A stretch of 64,000 nt of DNA, from contig WIXG01000170.1 of assembly GCA_009869945.1 (NCBI GenBank), positions 1 to 64,000 of the forward strand, read 5' to 3'. This DNA comes from Mesaphorura yosii (taxonomy: Eukaryota; Arthropoda; Collembola; Poduromorpha; Tullbergiidae). This document shows positions 13,729 to 26,081 of the stretch, in pieces (position 1 is the first letter of the stretch; each line of letters begins with the position of its first letter). A program made the translations under genes and the position numbers. The notes under the pieces are model-generated. The model was not told the origin of the DNA and did no database searches. It saw nothing but the letters and a program-made list of their open reading frames with translations.

Positions 13729-16700
13729 ATGATGAGGAGCTCCACGCAGTCCGCATACCCACCAATCATGACCTCCAGCAACAGCTTGGTCTACAACCAG
13801 GGCTCCAAGCTGGTTCGCGAAACGATCCACTCGGGCCACTTCATGGTCTCGGACTTTGAGCCCGAGTCAGAGGTGCTAGACGACGAGTACGAGGCGGGGA
13901 TGCCCATTCCCCAAGACGAGGTGCTCTCGCTCCAGGGTAACCAAGTCATCTCGACCAAAGTCACCCCCAACCGCATGAGTGCTGTCGTACCAGTCACATC
14001 GTCCGGGTCTGGCGCGGGGGGCAGCAACGGCGGTGGAAGCGCCTACCAGAAAGGCGGCGGCTACACCTCGCCCATGGCCATGGCCATGGCTCAGACGCCG
14101 TTGGCAACAATCCCGCACTACGGCCCGGCTCAGCAATACCAGCAGCACCAGCAACAGCAGCAACAACAACAGCAGATGATGCAGCAGCAGAACAACAAAC
14201 TCAGCAACGGACCTTCCGGTGGCGGCACGGGGGTGTTGGCCCTCCACAACGTCTTTAACTCTGGAATTTCCATCGACGGTTCTCTCACCAAACTCTTTCA
14301 ATGCATGACACTTGCGTACAGGTAAGCAGCCACATACCAACACTTCCAACATATCAAAAGTATTCGCGATTCGCGAATACTTTCTTCGCATTGTTTGCAT
14401 TCCACAAGCTTGACGCACTGCTTTCTCAACTCCGCACAATTTCGCAGCATTTCGCAGGCTTCTGCTTCTCTATTCACGAATTGTTGAATAGGAAATAACG
14501 GTGACGGTTCTATTGTAGTTGTATTCAGTCACAATCTAAATCACTGTTCACAATTAAATTCAGAGTTTGCACACGAATACTTTCCTAAGGTTTCAGCCTG
14601 CGCACTGCCACCTTTCTTGTTCCTTGTTCCACGTCTCTTCCATAAATAAAAATAGTAGGTGGCATTGTTGCGGCTTTGCAATTTATTTGCAATTCTATTT
14701 ACGACACGGCAATAAAACTTTCTCCTTTTGCATTAGCATTTCGGCACTCATCAAGTCCACGTGCCGCCTGCTGTCCGGTTCGCTCAGCGTCGATCGCCGA
14801 AGTTCGGCGCTCATTGGCGAATCTTACGAGCATGACCGAGTCTAAAAACTAGCTATTAAATTTACGGTTCGCATCGCAAATTTTCAAAGCGTTCATCGAA
14901 GCGCAAGCAAAAACGGGCCGCGTCACGATCACGTAAGCGAATTTACGAGCGATCGAACAGTGTTGGTTGTTGGTTCAGTTGCGCTTTCGATCAGTGTTAG
15001 CCAATTACCAACTGCAATTTGTACGTCATTGCCGATTGCCCCTGTCGTCCACGAAAATTTTCATATTTCATTGCATGCAGCTCGCAGTTCGTAAACCAAA
15101 TTCTCATGTGCTTTTTCGCAAGTGCAATTCTTACTTCCCACATCACGCGGGGTTTAAACTGTCAACTCCGAGGATGACTAAGCAGGCGATTTTATTTCGG
15201 AACTTGACATGGCCATGGCGAGTTGGCGATCAGCCGAATGGCGTGGCGTGACGATCAAGTGTTTGTCGAGGCTTACCGTGTGCGACTGCGGGCGAGTGAA
15301 AAACAATGGCCAGATTGTGATTCTCACAAACACGAGAATACAACTCCGGCTCAGTACAAATCCACAATGCAGCACGGGCTCAAGATAAGATAAGCCCTAC
15401 ATGGCACGAGAATGAGAATATTGGCTTGTGCAAACCGCCTGCCTTGCATTGACCACGGACTCGATTCGTACTTGGACTCGGACAAGGCTTCAAGTCTTGG
15501 CCTGTCGTTCTCGTTCCGTAAATAATCGGGACGGTTCATGAGCGTTCGCCGTTCGCCTGCATTCAGCCTTGCCGTTTATGGACTTTGCATTTGCAATCAA
15601 ACAGCGCAAAAAAAACTCGCCTGCTCCGCATTACCGCATTCACACGGCCGTGCCTTCGGATGGTCGTCTGGAATTTCTGGTTACATAAGTGAGCATGTGC
15701 GCTGTTACTACAATTACGATTCTAACTGGTCAAGCACTCTGCACTCCAGAAGAGGGCAGGTAGGCAGGTCGCTCGCTCGTTCGCAGAACGGAGGAGCTTG
15801 CGGGCGATGACGATTCGCAATTGGCAAAATGAGACAGGCCAAGACGAACGTCGGTCGGTGTCCTTGATCGACAACGATCTTAAAGCTTAAATAAGGATTG
15901 CACAAGAGAGCAAGAAAGTAAAGCAAGGAGGCAAGACACAAGAGCACCCGAACGCAAAAAATGGAAGCCGTGGCCGCGACGCAGTAAACGCAGAGCGGAG
16001 TAAAGTGTAGGAAGAGACTCGAACGAACGGCTGTGGCTGCGATGGGAGTTTGGTGAGAAGATAAAAAATCGCTGATAGGTGCACGTTTCGCAAATCTCAG
16101 GCAAGCAGGCTTGTCATGTCATCCTTGTTACCGATGCCGATACTGAACCATACATCGTCGTTGTCCCTGCATTTTGCATTGCAAAAACCAAAAAACCCTG
16201 TGTAGGTTATTGCATCAGCAAATACTCGTTACGCTGTGAATGCCGTGCCAGCCAAGTGCAGATGGTAAATGGGAATGGCAGGACAGTGCGGCCTACCCAC
16301 TGATAAGATGTTCTATGAACAGCGGGTTATGGTGACCGTAAACCAAACAGCAATCGCAGTGGCAAGTCAGGGTCCAAAGTCGAATCTCGAAACCGACTCT
16401 GCTGTTGGCCAACACGTTCAGAATCAGTAATCAGAGTACCGTACGTCAAATGGCAAATATTCGAAAATTCACACGCCGCACTTGCGCTGCGCTGCCTGGA
16501 GTTGAATAACTCGAAAATGAAGGGAAGAATTGAATTTATGCGACTGTCCAAAATGCATGCTGGTTTGTCTACTCGAAAATCTAAGCTATGGGATTATTTG
16601 AAATAATTGTACAGCTCTGTACGCACGCATTGACACGTTAAATATGCGAATATGGGCGAGTTGACATTCGAAATCTGCGAATCACATCTGCTCTGCTGCT

Positions 16701-19700
16701 ACAAAGTCCTGGTACATTGTCCTTGGTCCCGAAATTCGCCCTGAACTTTGTACACCCAACGCAAAAAATGTTACTGCATAATTCATCAATTTTGATGTTG
16801 CGAATATCGAAGATACAGAATACGACGAACTACTGTTTTGAATTTGATCCAGATGAAAAGGGCAGTATTGAGTTTTGTTTGTTTGAAGAATTTGAAAATA
16901 AATCCATGCCTGGTGTAAGGATTTTGTGCCTGGAAACAAACACAAGGGAAGACGAGCAGAAGGTAGAAGAATCGAAAGAATGCTCTAGAGCCATTTGCAC
17001 GTGTATTTTAGTACTTCTAAAATATGAAATGTGAAAAGGTCGTCTGCTCGTGTCAGAAAATGTCACCTCAACTGAGCGCTTGTGTACAAGTGGTACTTTG
17101 CACCAATTTCAATTCCGAAACATGAAAGAAGCTCATATTGCAATTTTGCGAGCCGAATGTGCGACTGACAGACAAAGAAAAACCAAAGGTTGACGGCAAC
17201 GGCACGGGCGGCTCGGACTTGTAAGGAAGCAGTTTTCAATTTCAGCAGTCCTTTGCATTTCTGTACTCAAATTTAATTAATCACAAGCACGGCTCTCCGT
17301 GACCACGCCACAAAAGCCCAACCGCTAATCGCCATTTGCCATTTGCACTTTCCGCGTGGATCTCGCAAATTATACTCGCTTATTAACGAGTCTCATTTAA
17401 ATTTAAAATCCGGTCGTCCGTTTATTTTGAGCGGAGCCTAACCGCAGGCCGACATTTGCCGTGAGTAAACATTGAGATTTGCGAAAACTAATTCACAGTA
17501 GAGCCGAGCGCATTGCTTGCCTGCCCTTTCGCATTTCGCCTTTCGCGAGCGCGTGCAGTGCTGCGCTGTGCTTTTTTTCGTCCTTGAACAGAATACTTGA
17601 ACTTGTCCGTAAAGTCGGGCTCAAGGTTTTTCCTCCTCCTCTGCACTGCCTTCCCAGCAGATTTACAATTCGCAAATTGCAATTATTATCTCCGCGTGTA
17701 TGCTACAATTAGCAAAAGGTACGGATCATTGTCACATTTTGAAGTGCGCCTGTACTGCCTGCTTGCAATTCAACATTTACAATGGAAATTCTGACTCGCA
17801 GTATTTACTCTTGTTGTTCACATTCACACGAGAAATTCATATATCGCATTAATCGCATTTCGCGTATCACGAAAGTGGTTTACCATAAAATTCAGCCAAT
17901 CAGTAGTCGACCTGCTCGTACAAGTGCGGCCCTGCCCACAAGAAATACACGGCCCACTTTTAACAGCTGCTCTCGCAAAAACTCTTCACGCGCATGCATG
18001 CTAAATGCTAATTCTGTATTAAATAATTTGGGCTGCACAGTAAATAGCAAGTTCGCAATTTGCAAATGAGCCAATCTAACGTGATACATGACTCGTGTCG
18101 AGTCGAGTCAAATCAAGCGATTATGGAGAATTTCCTTATCAGCGTCAGCACCAAGGCAGTTGTGCAAAAGGTAAAACTCGAACCATTGCATTATGAAGAA
18201 ATCCCAGCTCTTATCGTATCGTATCAGATTCCGTTGACGAGCAAGCACTAGACAGAGATTCAGACTGAGACGTTACGATGTCGAACTGTGCTATTTTAGA
18301 ACGGTTTCAGGTTTCATTCATTGACCAGAGCGAAACTCGGTGAGATTGCTTCATCTTATGGCTATTAAATGTCCAGGCACCATAGCACTGGTCGAGACGA
18401 GCCACTGTCACGGTCCAAAAGTAGCGTCCCTCCCGCCTTTCAACCACGTGCAGGAATTGGGAACTCAATTTTCTATTTCTTCATCTGTGCGCTGCGCTAT
18501 GCCGTTGCTTGACTCTTCGATTTCCTCCTTTATCTCCATTGACATTGAACTGTACTCGAACTCGACTCAACTCGACAATCAAACACATCGAGCCTTTAAG
18601 CATTTAAGTCTGTGGATCTTGAAGACAGGCGTGTTTAAATTACTATGCATGTCCGTCAAGCGGAATGGCGGGCTTGGTCGGTCTTGACTTTGTGTTGTGT
18701 ATTTCGTCATCGCGTCGAGCTAAGCCCAAGCCCAAGCCAGGCCTGGCCAGGAATTAATAACCCTCATTTATATTCCGCATCCAGAAGGCTCATCTTCGCT
18801 TCGTTTCGAATCCCTTCGCACGCAGCGCAAGTTGTCTTGCCACCTATCTTTTGATTCGAGCGCCAACTCATTGTGCAATTTCGTATGGCAGCCGTCCAGC
18901 CGTGAATCGATTGGCGATTGATTGAGTGCGTTATTGTTATTTTTGGACTGTGCGTTAATTGCAGTTGCGTAAGGGACCAATTAGCAGTTGGTGAAGCAAA
19001 CGTGTGAGATTCAATATTGAGGGCTGCCTTTCGCGTATTTCGTGCATACGCAATGGAAACTATTTGGATGCGATCCGGATGCATTCGCTATGAGTCTCAG
19101 TATTTCTCCATTCTCCAGTCACTGATTTTTTATTTCTAATGGCTCGCACACCTATAAACTTGAGAGAGAACAGAGCAGGATTCAGAGAACCCAGAATGCG
19201 GTCATGGGGTCCTGTCGTGATCACGATGGCGGCCGGCAGCCTCGACCAAGTGCATGGAGAGTGCAAGGTTCACAGGAGCGAGAAAGGTCAGGTCACAGCC
19301 AAGCCAGCACCCAATGGCACAGACGCGAGTGTGCAATGCACAGGCAAGAAAAAGAGTTCAGGGTGCACATGGCTAGCCTAGCCAGCGACAGACGCGACAC
19401 AGACAAGCAAATCAAAGCAAAACAGAGGAGTCTCAATAATCAGTAAGAATTCATGACGAGTTCATGATGGGTTCGAATTCGAATTTGGTGTAGTTGATTG
19501 CGGCAGAAAATCAATACTGAACGAGCGAAACTGGTTCGGAAACCGGTATTTCGCGTTTAGGTTCGCATAATTCTCGTTGTGTCAAGCACGTGGTGTCAAA
19601 CAACAAGTTCCTTTGATTTGTGTTATCAAAATCTGATGCAAACTCAAACATTCATTACATGACGCATGACGACGTTTTATTTGAATCTCATTAAGACACC

Positions 19701-22700
19701 AAGCCACGCCACGCCGTGCTGACGGAGCAGCGCTGCCATAATGCTGGGATCCCTGGCTCGGCTCGCTCCGGGTTGAGACCAGGCAGGCATCGGCAGCGTG
19801 GACGATGAATATTTTATGCGACAGGAAGAAGTGACAAGCTACGACGAAAGCGAAATACGAAATAGTGAAATTGGGCCCATTATCACAAGTACAAGACATT
19901 TATTTATTTATGTATCGATGCGACACGACGCTTCGAAGCGCCCGCCCGGCGAGCGATGAACCAATTCGCTACTACAATGCCAATTGCCAATTTGTATCGT
20001 TTCAATGCACGTCGCCATCCGCAAAAGACGAAAGGCAAAATTACCTTTCTGCGTGCGCTGAAGTCTACGCTGAACCGACTCGTCTACACTGAAAAGTTCA
20101 AGCATGCTCTCATCTCGGAGCTTATTATCATTGAGCATTCCGTCTGAGTGTGACAAATCAAAGTCCAACTGCTTTCTCCAGAAATGATAAAATGCTACCC
20201 AGCGTAAATAAGCGGAGAAGCAAGACAAAATGCACACAATGAGCTTCCACGTCGGCATGGGCACAGTAACAACTCCAGTGCAAAAGTTTGCGAAATGCTA
20301 AACAACGAATGTGAATTCGTCTCTTCCAGCTTTAAGCTGGTTTGCTTTGCCTTTTTCTTGTATGTGATTGCTGAAATTTGAGTCAAATAATTGGATGTTC
20401 TATAAATCTGTTCTCATTTTCCATCCGCAGGCAGAAGCTCACATCGCCTAAATGGAACCGTTTCAAGGGAGTTCGGTTGCGTTGGAAGGACAAGATAAGA
20501 CTCAACAACGTCATCTGGCGATGCTGGCATATGCAATGTACGTGCTTTCTTCACCCTCCCGACCCGATTGTGAAATATTAGTCAACAGCGAAGCGGACAG
20601 TGTGTGGGCGTGATTTCCTACTCGCTGATCTGCTGATTTATGATTATTGATTAGCAAGCAAGGCACAGGACGAAGATGACTTGACCTGGCTTAACGACAC
20701 TGCGCTTACGAAACTTGAGATTGAAACTCGACAACTCGACTCGAGGAAACTGCAACTGGCTAGGATCGAGAATTTGCTAGGATGGAAATTCGTTGCTAAA
20801 TTTCAAGCATTTAGCAGCTTAGCAGGGGCCAGCAAGGCCAGGGTCACGAGAGTTATCGCGCGAACATGAAATTGCGGAATGACGAAAGTGAGATGGAAGT
20901 TGGCTAATCGTGTCGTTCAAGCGTGGCCATATGCATTAAATTCTGGTGACCAAAGTGCATGCAGGCATTCACCCGGAGCCTGATACCTGAGCCCGTGATT
21001 CGAGAAATGAATTCTGCCCTTATCGCTAATCACAAGTCACTAATCGCTGTTGCTGTTGACACTTCGGGCCGCTAAAGTGCAAAATATGAGATGAAGATGA
21101 CTGTGCTTGACGCTTGCTTCTCGTCTTCTTGCAGTTATTCTGAAGCAGAAGGCGCTGGTCTGTCAATTCGCGCCGCCTCTCGATGTGGACCAGCACAACA
21201 AACCCGAGGCGGTCGTCATGGAAGGCAAGTACTGGAAGCGGAAGCTGTCCACCGTCGCTGCGGAGTACAAAAAGTGGCGACTCTTTTACCGCAACAAAAT
21301 CATGGGATGGACGCACCACACTGCAACGGACTTGGTAAGTTACCCAAGCTGCCGGTGCACAGGAACCTACGAATCGCTGACACGCTGACTGTGTCTTTTG
21401 TTATTGGCAGCACCCCGTCTCGCTAGACGGCTTCGACTGGAACCGCGCCGGCAGCTTTGGCGGTGGCCCGATTTCCGGATTCGTTTTTGACGACGATCTA
21501 CTGATGGACTTTAGCGATACGCTCTTCTCCAGCCTCTCCTCACAGTCGGTTGGATTTCCAAACCCCAGAGAGCTGAGTAAGTGAGCCTTCAGAACCGCTG
21601 GAGTGACCGCCCCTTAACTCAGGCACTCACATTGCCTTCCCCTTTTCGCAGCACGTTCTGGAATGGCGGCCGATTTCATCCAGCCCGGCCTCGTGCAGCT
21701 GCAGCCAAGCCTTGACGACTTCATGGACACGCTGGAGCCCTTGCAAGGTAAGCCCTCCACTTCCTCCCGCCTTGTTCCGTGTACTCGTACTCGTGTAGGC
21801 AGGCTTGTAGTTTAATCGCCGCTTCTGTGATGTGGGTCTTCACAGAGTACTTAAATTCAAAATTTCTACCTGCTGTTCCAGAGGAGATGGACCCCATGTC
21901 GTCGTCTGACAATCTTTTTAACTCTGATATGATGCATGCCTTCGGTGACCCAGTGCCCAAGTTGTCAGGCGGCGGAGGCTACCACGCAGCCGCACAACAA
22001 AAGAGTTCCTACACAACCCCCGGTGCCGTACACGCCACGACCATGGCAAGCTTCTACCCTCTCGCGAGCATCGGATCACAGAACGTCAGCGTCGCCGGTG
22101 GCGGTGGCGGGCGAAGTGGCGGTGGGGACGCCCGACTCTCTCCGTCCTCCTTCTACGGAAACAACCAAGAAAACAGTCAGGCGCAGCTCGAACAGACCAG
22201 AAATGATATTTTTGCCGTGCCCAACCCAAAAACCAGGGTAAGTTGCATTCTTCTATATTCACAGTATCACGGCTCAGGCGCGTACAAATTCAATTCACCA
22301 TCACAGTCACTGCACGTTAACGTTTTCAATGTCCGTCTTCTTTCATCTTTCACAAAGATAAACATTATCTTGTCGCTGTACCGACGTTAAGGTCTTTTCT
22401 ATTCTCTTCCTGCATTCTGCATTAGTTTTGTACAAGTTTCGTTCAAGAATTCATCCTGGCACACGCTGCTAAAGTGTTTTGTTTGTTCGTGAAAGTAATT
22501 GCCTAACAAACTTGGTGCAAATTGCAAATTCGGTTACCTGTGAGTGATGTATTTCACGACGTACCAGCAGTTGTTGGAGTACGCGGAGTTTGAGAAGCTC
22601 CTCGACAGCCTGGCAGCGGTGGCGGCGAAGGGCCACGGCCACGGCGCTGATTCGTTGTACGGTGCCGTAAGTAAAATTCACGGTCCAGGATTTGCCAGGT

Positions 22701-25700
22701 GCTCATTGGCTGGAAAAAGCAATTGCAATCGAAAAAATAGCACGCAGCACGCACATTCGCCATTCACCACGATACTTTCCTCCTCGTTTTTAACGTCCGC
22801 GTCCTACGTTCTCAACTGCACAACAAAAGTAAATGTAGTTTTGTCTTCCCGCCGTTTCATTGCAAATTGTACAATGTTCATGAAACTGCAAGGCAAGGCA
22901 AAGGCAATCTGCAAAGTGCGTGGACAAATTTTTCAAGTCGCAGTCGTCGGGGCAAATTGAGACCTTGACCTGCAATTTCTGTACGATGACGAGGCAGGGG
23001 ACGTGTTTCCTGTTCGGAGGCCAGGCGAAAAGAAGAAAACGAGCCCTCGTGTTCGCTTGAATTTATACTCGGCCATGCCAGTCAGCCTTCTGCCGAACTC
23101 TGAATCATTGACAATATTGAGAACGAGGAAATGGTCAGCCAACAAAGATTTTTCACCCCCAAAGCCAATATTTTTGTTTACAAAATATGGCGATAAGGAA
23201 TTCAACATGAAAACGACGACTATTTTGGGATCACACTTAAATAAATAGAGCAACACTAAACACGGACTCATGTGATTCGGCGAGCACGTTGACGTGACTT
23301 TGTGTACGTACGTACATTTCTCGCTGGCGTGATTTCGGCATGTTCTTGGCGTGGCTGCAGTCATTCATGCACCTCATTGACGCATCTTTGTTCCGTGATA
23401 ACGATCGTCCAGGATTCAGGACACTTGCGAATTACACTACTGGAATGCAAATTGGTGGGACAAATTTCGATGATAAGCGAGCACATGGCGATGGCGCGAT
23501 GTCTTCGCTGATTTGAGGACTGACAGCGATAACATTAGAATCATGTCATTTCAATGGGCAATTGAGATTGAGTGTTTGAATAAATTTCTGGAATTTCTAT
23601 TGCACTCAATGCTGGAATGCAAAGTACTCAATTCGCTTCAAGTCTTGTCGCTGCCCTGACCAAACTCAACTCCGCCGTGGTGGTGTGGGTAAAAATGTAG
23701 AGATTTTGAGCATTAGAGTGACGAGCATTTGCAAGATTATGTAACACCTCGCGTAAAGCCACTCACTCACTCTGAATGGGAAAAGTTCCTAATGGCGGGG
23801 CAAGGCAAGCCTTTTACCATATTTATCACCAAGTTCACGGTCGCTTTCTTGCCTTGCTACGCTGCGCTGAGTTATGAAAAGAGAAATATCGTCGTGCTAA
23901 TTACAGATTGCTAATTACTTGGAAGGCAAACTAACGAGTTCATTTGCAAATCGGATCTTAAACGCTGCTGTTGAATCTATGCGAAGGTCACTTCTAAACT
24001 GCGAAGGACGGTCATTCTTACGAGAGGTAGTGTACTTGAGTAGCTCATGCACACTTGTTGGTGCTACTTAAGAGTGCCGCGTGCACTTGCGTACAACTTA
24101 TGACATAATACATAATCCTCCGGCGCGGCGGTCCACTCTTGCCACAGTCACGCGGTTGGAGTGTGACTGGCTTGACCCCGAATGCACGCACGGCATGCAC
24201 ATCTAGGTTGAAAATGCATCTGAGCGTGATATTTTTTCTTTGCACAGGGCAAACCGCGCGGGCGTGCACGTGGCTCGCCGGGGACGACTGCGGGCTCTCC
24301 ACGCGGAGGCTTGAGTAGCTCGCGTCAGCCAGCTGAGACGTCTCAGAGTTCGCTGTCACACCACCAGCAACACCAACACCTCCAGCAGCAGCAGCACGGC
24401 AACCAAGGCGGAGTCGGCGGAGGATTTCAAGGTCAGCACTCGAACAACCCGATGGTTAACTCACGACCGACGCTCCTTTCACATTTGCTGTCAAACAGCG
24501 GTGCAGCAGCCGGTATGTCGCGTTTGCAGTTTGTGCGAGGGGACCAGGAGCACCAGACGCTTAGACGTGAAGCTAATGAGTGATGTGCTGTGATTGGATC
24601 TCGTTTCAGGTCTTGCTCAACAGCAACAGCAGCAGGCTCAGCAGCAGCAGACGAGCCCAGGCGGCTACGGTGGGAGTTCGAGCTCAGGCTACGACAAGAT
24701 GGGGGTCGGAGGCGGAAGCGGGAACCTGGTGCTGCAGATGGGCGGGGTGATGGACCACCAGCAGCAAAAGCCCTGGAACGCCAAGAATGCCAACGAATCT
24801 TTGAACCCGAATATGCCGGTAAGCAAACTAGCAAACGCACAATAATTTGCATGGAACTCGCTCGTCGTGTGCATTTTTGACCTTTCACTGATTTAATAGC
24901 TGAACTTCAACAAGTCGATGCTGCAGATGGACCACGACCTGAGCATGAACTCGAGCGGGAGTGGTGGGAATCTGTCTCCACCGATGCTGGCGAGTACACC
25001 GTCGCCCCCGATGGGACCGCCTGGACTTGGAGGGCCTGGCTCGCCTTCAAAGCCCTTTCGCCCGAAGAACGATACGGAAAGGGTGCATTATAAAGTATTT
25101 TCCTTGTCATTGTTGTAGTTGAACATGCAAACTCGTAACTGTACTTGTAACCCACCCGAAGTAGAACGCTTAACTTGACGTGCGGGCTTCAGGCCGGGGT
25201 TAATCGAATTTTTCGTTTTGGTCGTGCAGGAGCATCGCCGTGTTTGTCATATCAACGCCGAGCAGAAACGACGCTGCAACATCAAAAACGGATTCGACGT
25301 CCTGCACTCGCTCATCCCGCAACTGAGTCACAACCCGAATGCAAAAGTAAGGCCCTGCCCTACGAAAGTACTTGCAAAAATCGTGAAACATTTTGCTAAT
25401 TGACCATTTTGGGTTTGCTGCAGATCAGCAAGGCGGCGATGCTGCAGAAAGGAGCCGAGTACATTCGCCAGCTGAAGCTGGAACGCACGCAGCTGAAGCA
25501 GGAAATTGAGGCTCATCGTCAGGAGGTTGACGCGCTCAACGCGTCCATAAACAACTGTCAGTCTCTGCTTCCGGCAACGGGAGCGCCCGTCTCCCGCCAG
25601 CGAACCAACAAGATGAAGGAAATGTTTGATTTGTGGGTCCGCACACAGACAGCCAAGGACTGGAGATTCTGGATCGTAAGTACTCCCTTACATCTCGTAC

Positions 25701-26081
25701 AAGCATACACTACATGTTTATGTTTGGCCTGCAGTTCAGCATTTTGATTCGCCCATTGCTGGACTCGTACAACAACTCCGTGTCGACGGCCAGCCTGGAC
25801 GAGCTATGTCGGACGGTGTTGGCGTGGGTTGACCAACATTGCTCATTAGTAGATCTCAGACCAGGTAAACAATGCTGCCTTGCTTTTGTCACCTTGCTCT
25901 TCCTACTAATTGTGGTCTCTGCTTGGTTGCAGCGGTGTTGAACTCGCTCCGCTACTTATGCACGACGACGGATATTTTGACCAACCCTGCCAACCTGCCC
26001 GAAGAAGCCCGGCGTGCAGTCAACCGCCAAAGCCTCAAGATTGAGCGGTCCGGAAGCTCCAGCAATGAAAACTCAAGATAA
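13729..26081 (+). CDS. Mondo: Mondo: sugar-responsive bHLH-leucine zipper transcription factor (MLXIP/ChREBP family)
   Basis: Animal glucose-sensing factor that dimerises with Mlx and binds paired CACGTG-type elements. Fourteen coding exons give 977 residues: 13729-14321, 20431-20537, 21135-21334, 21411-21576, 21652-21747, 21882-22237, 22568-22666, 24248-24512, 24610-24818, 24900-25094, 25230-25346, 25424-25675, 25735-25864, 25933-26081. The conserved N-terminal module includes IHSGHFMVS, DGSLTKLFQCMTLAY, SPKW..FKG, DKIRLNNVIWR, and KPEAVVMEGKYWKRK with EYKKWR. IQPGLVQLQPSLDDFM (residues about 361-376) matches the low-glucose-inhibitory segment. The bHLH basic region EHRRVCHINAEQKRR starts at residue 763 and is followed by a leucine zipper. 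The C-terminal cytoplasmic/dimerisation region (DWRFWI, RPLLDSY) completes the family plan. Poly-Gln tracts and Gly-rich linkers fill the middle. Exon 7 has a weak acceptor. Exon 10 could instead end at 25082, also in phase. Confidence 0.93.
14149..14190 (+). repeat. Mondo: CAG/CAA tract in Mondo exon 1 (poly-Gln)
   Basis: Interrupted CAG/CAA run encoding a Gln-rich stretch with Met interruptions in the first coding exon. Further Gln tracts are in exon 8 (about 24360-24400) and exon 9 (about 24611-24652). Such tracts vary in length between alleles in many insects. Confidence 0.85.
14322..20430 (+). other. Mondo: Mondo intron 1 (6.1 kb)
   Basis: The largest intron of the gene, falling inside the conserved N-terminal module right after LTKLFQCMTLAY. 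It holds a 27-base interrupted palindrome at 14357-14383 and CACGTG sites at 14758-14763, 16998-17003, 18445-18450 and 19587-19592. It has much degenerate repeat sequence and no coding exon I can support. Its size suggests cis-regulatory content. Confidence 0.6.
14357..14383. repeat. 27-base interrupted palindrome (13-1-13) near the 5' end of Mondo intron 1
   Basis: AAAGTATTCGCGA, a single T, then its exact reverse complement TCGCGAATACTTT. It begins 35 bases after the first base of the intron, so it could form a hairpin in pre-mRNA or be a dimeric protein site. Confidence 0.9.
22667..24247 (+). other. Mondo: Mondo intron 7
   Basis: A 1.6 kb intron between exon 7 (ends 22666) and exon 8 (starts 24248). 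It includes a GTACGTACGTAC run at about 23304. No supported exon inside. Confidence 0.6.

Noticed and set aside
13876..14439. Minus-strand frame with poly-Leu opposite Mondo exon 1
   Set aside because: The poly-Leu comes from reading the CAG tract backwards; no gene signals.
19460..19490. GGTTCGAAT-like box suggesting a tRNA gene (also near 31870)
   Set aside because: No matching A box, acceptor stem or cloverleaf could be drawn around either site.
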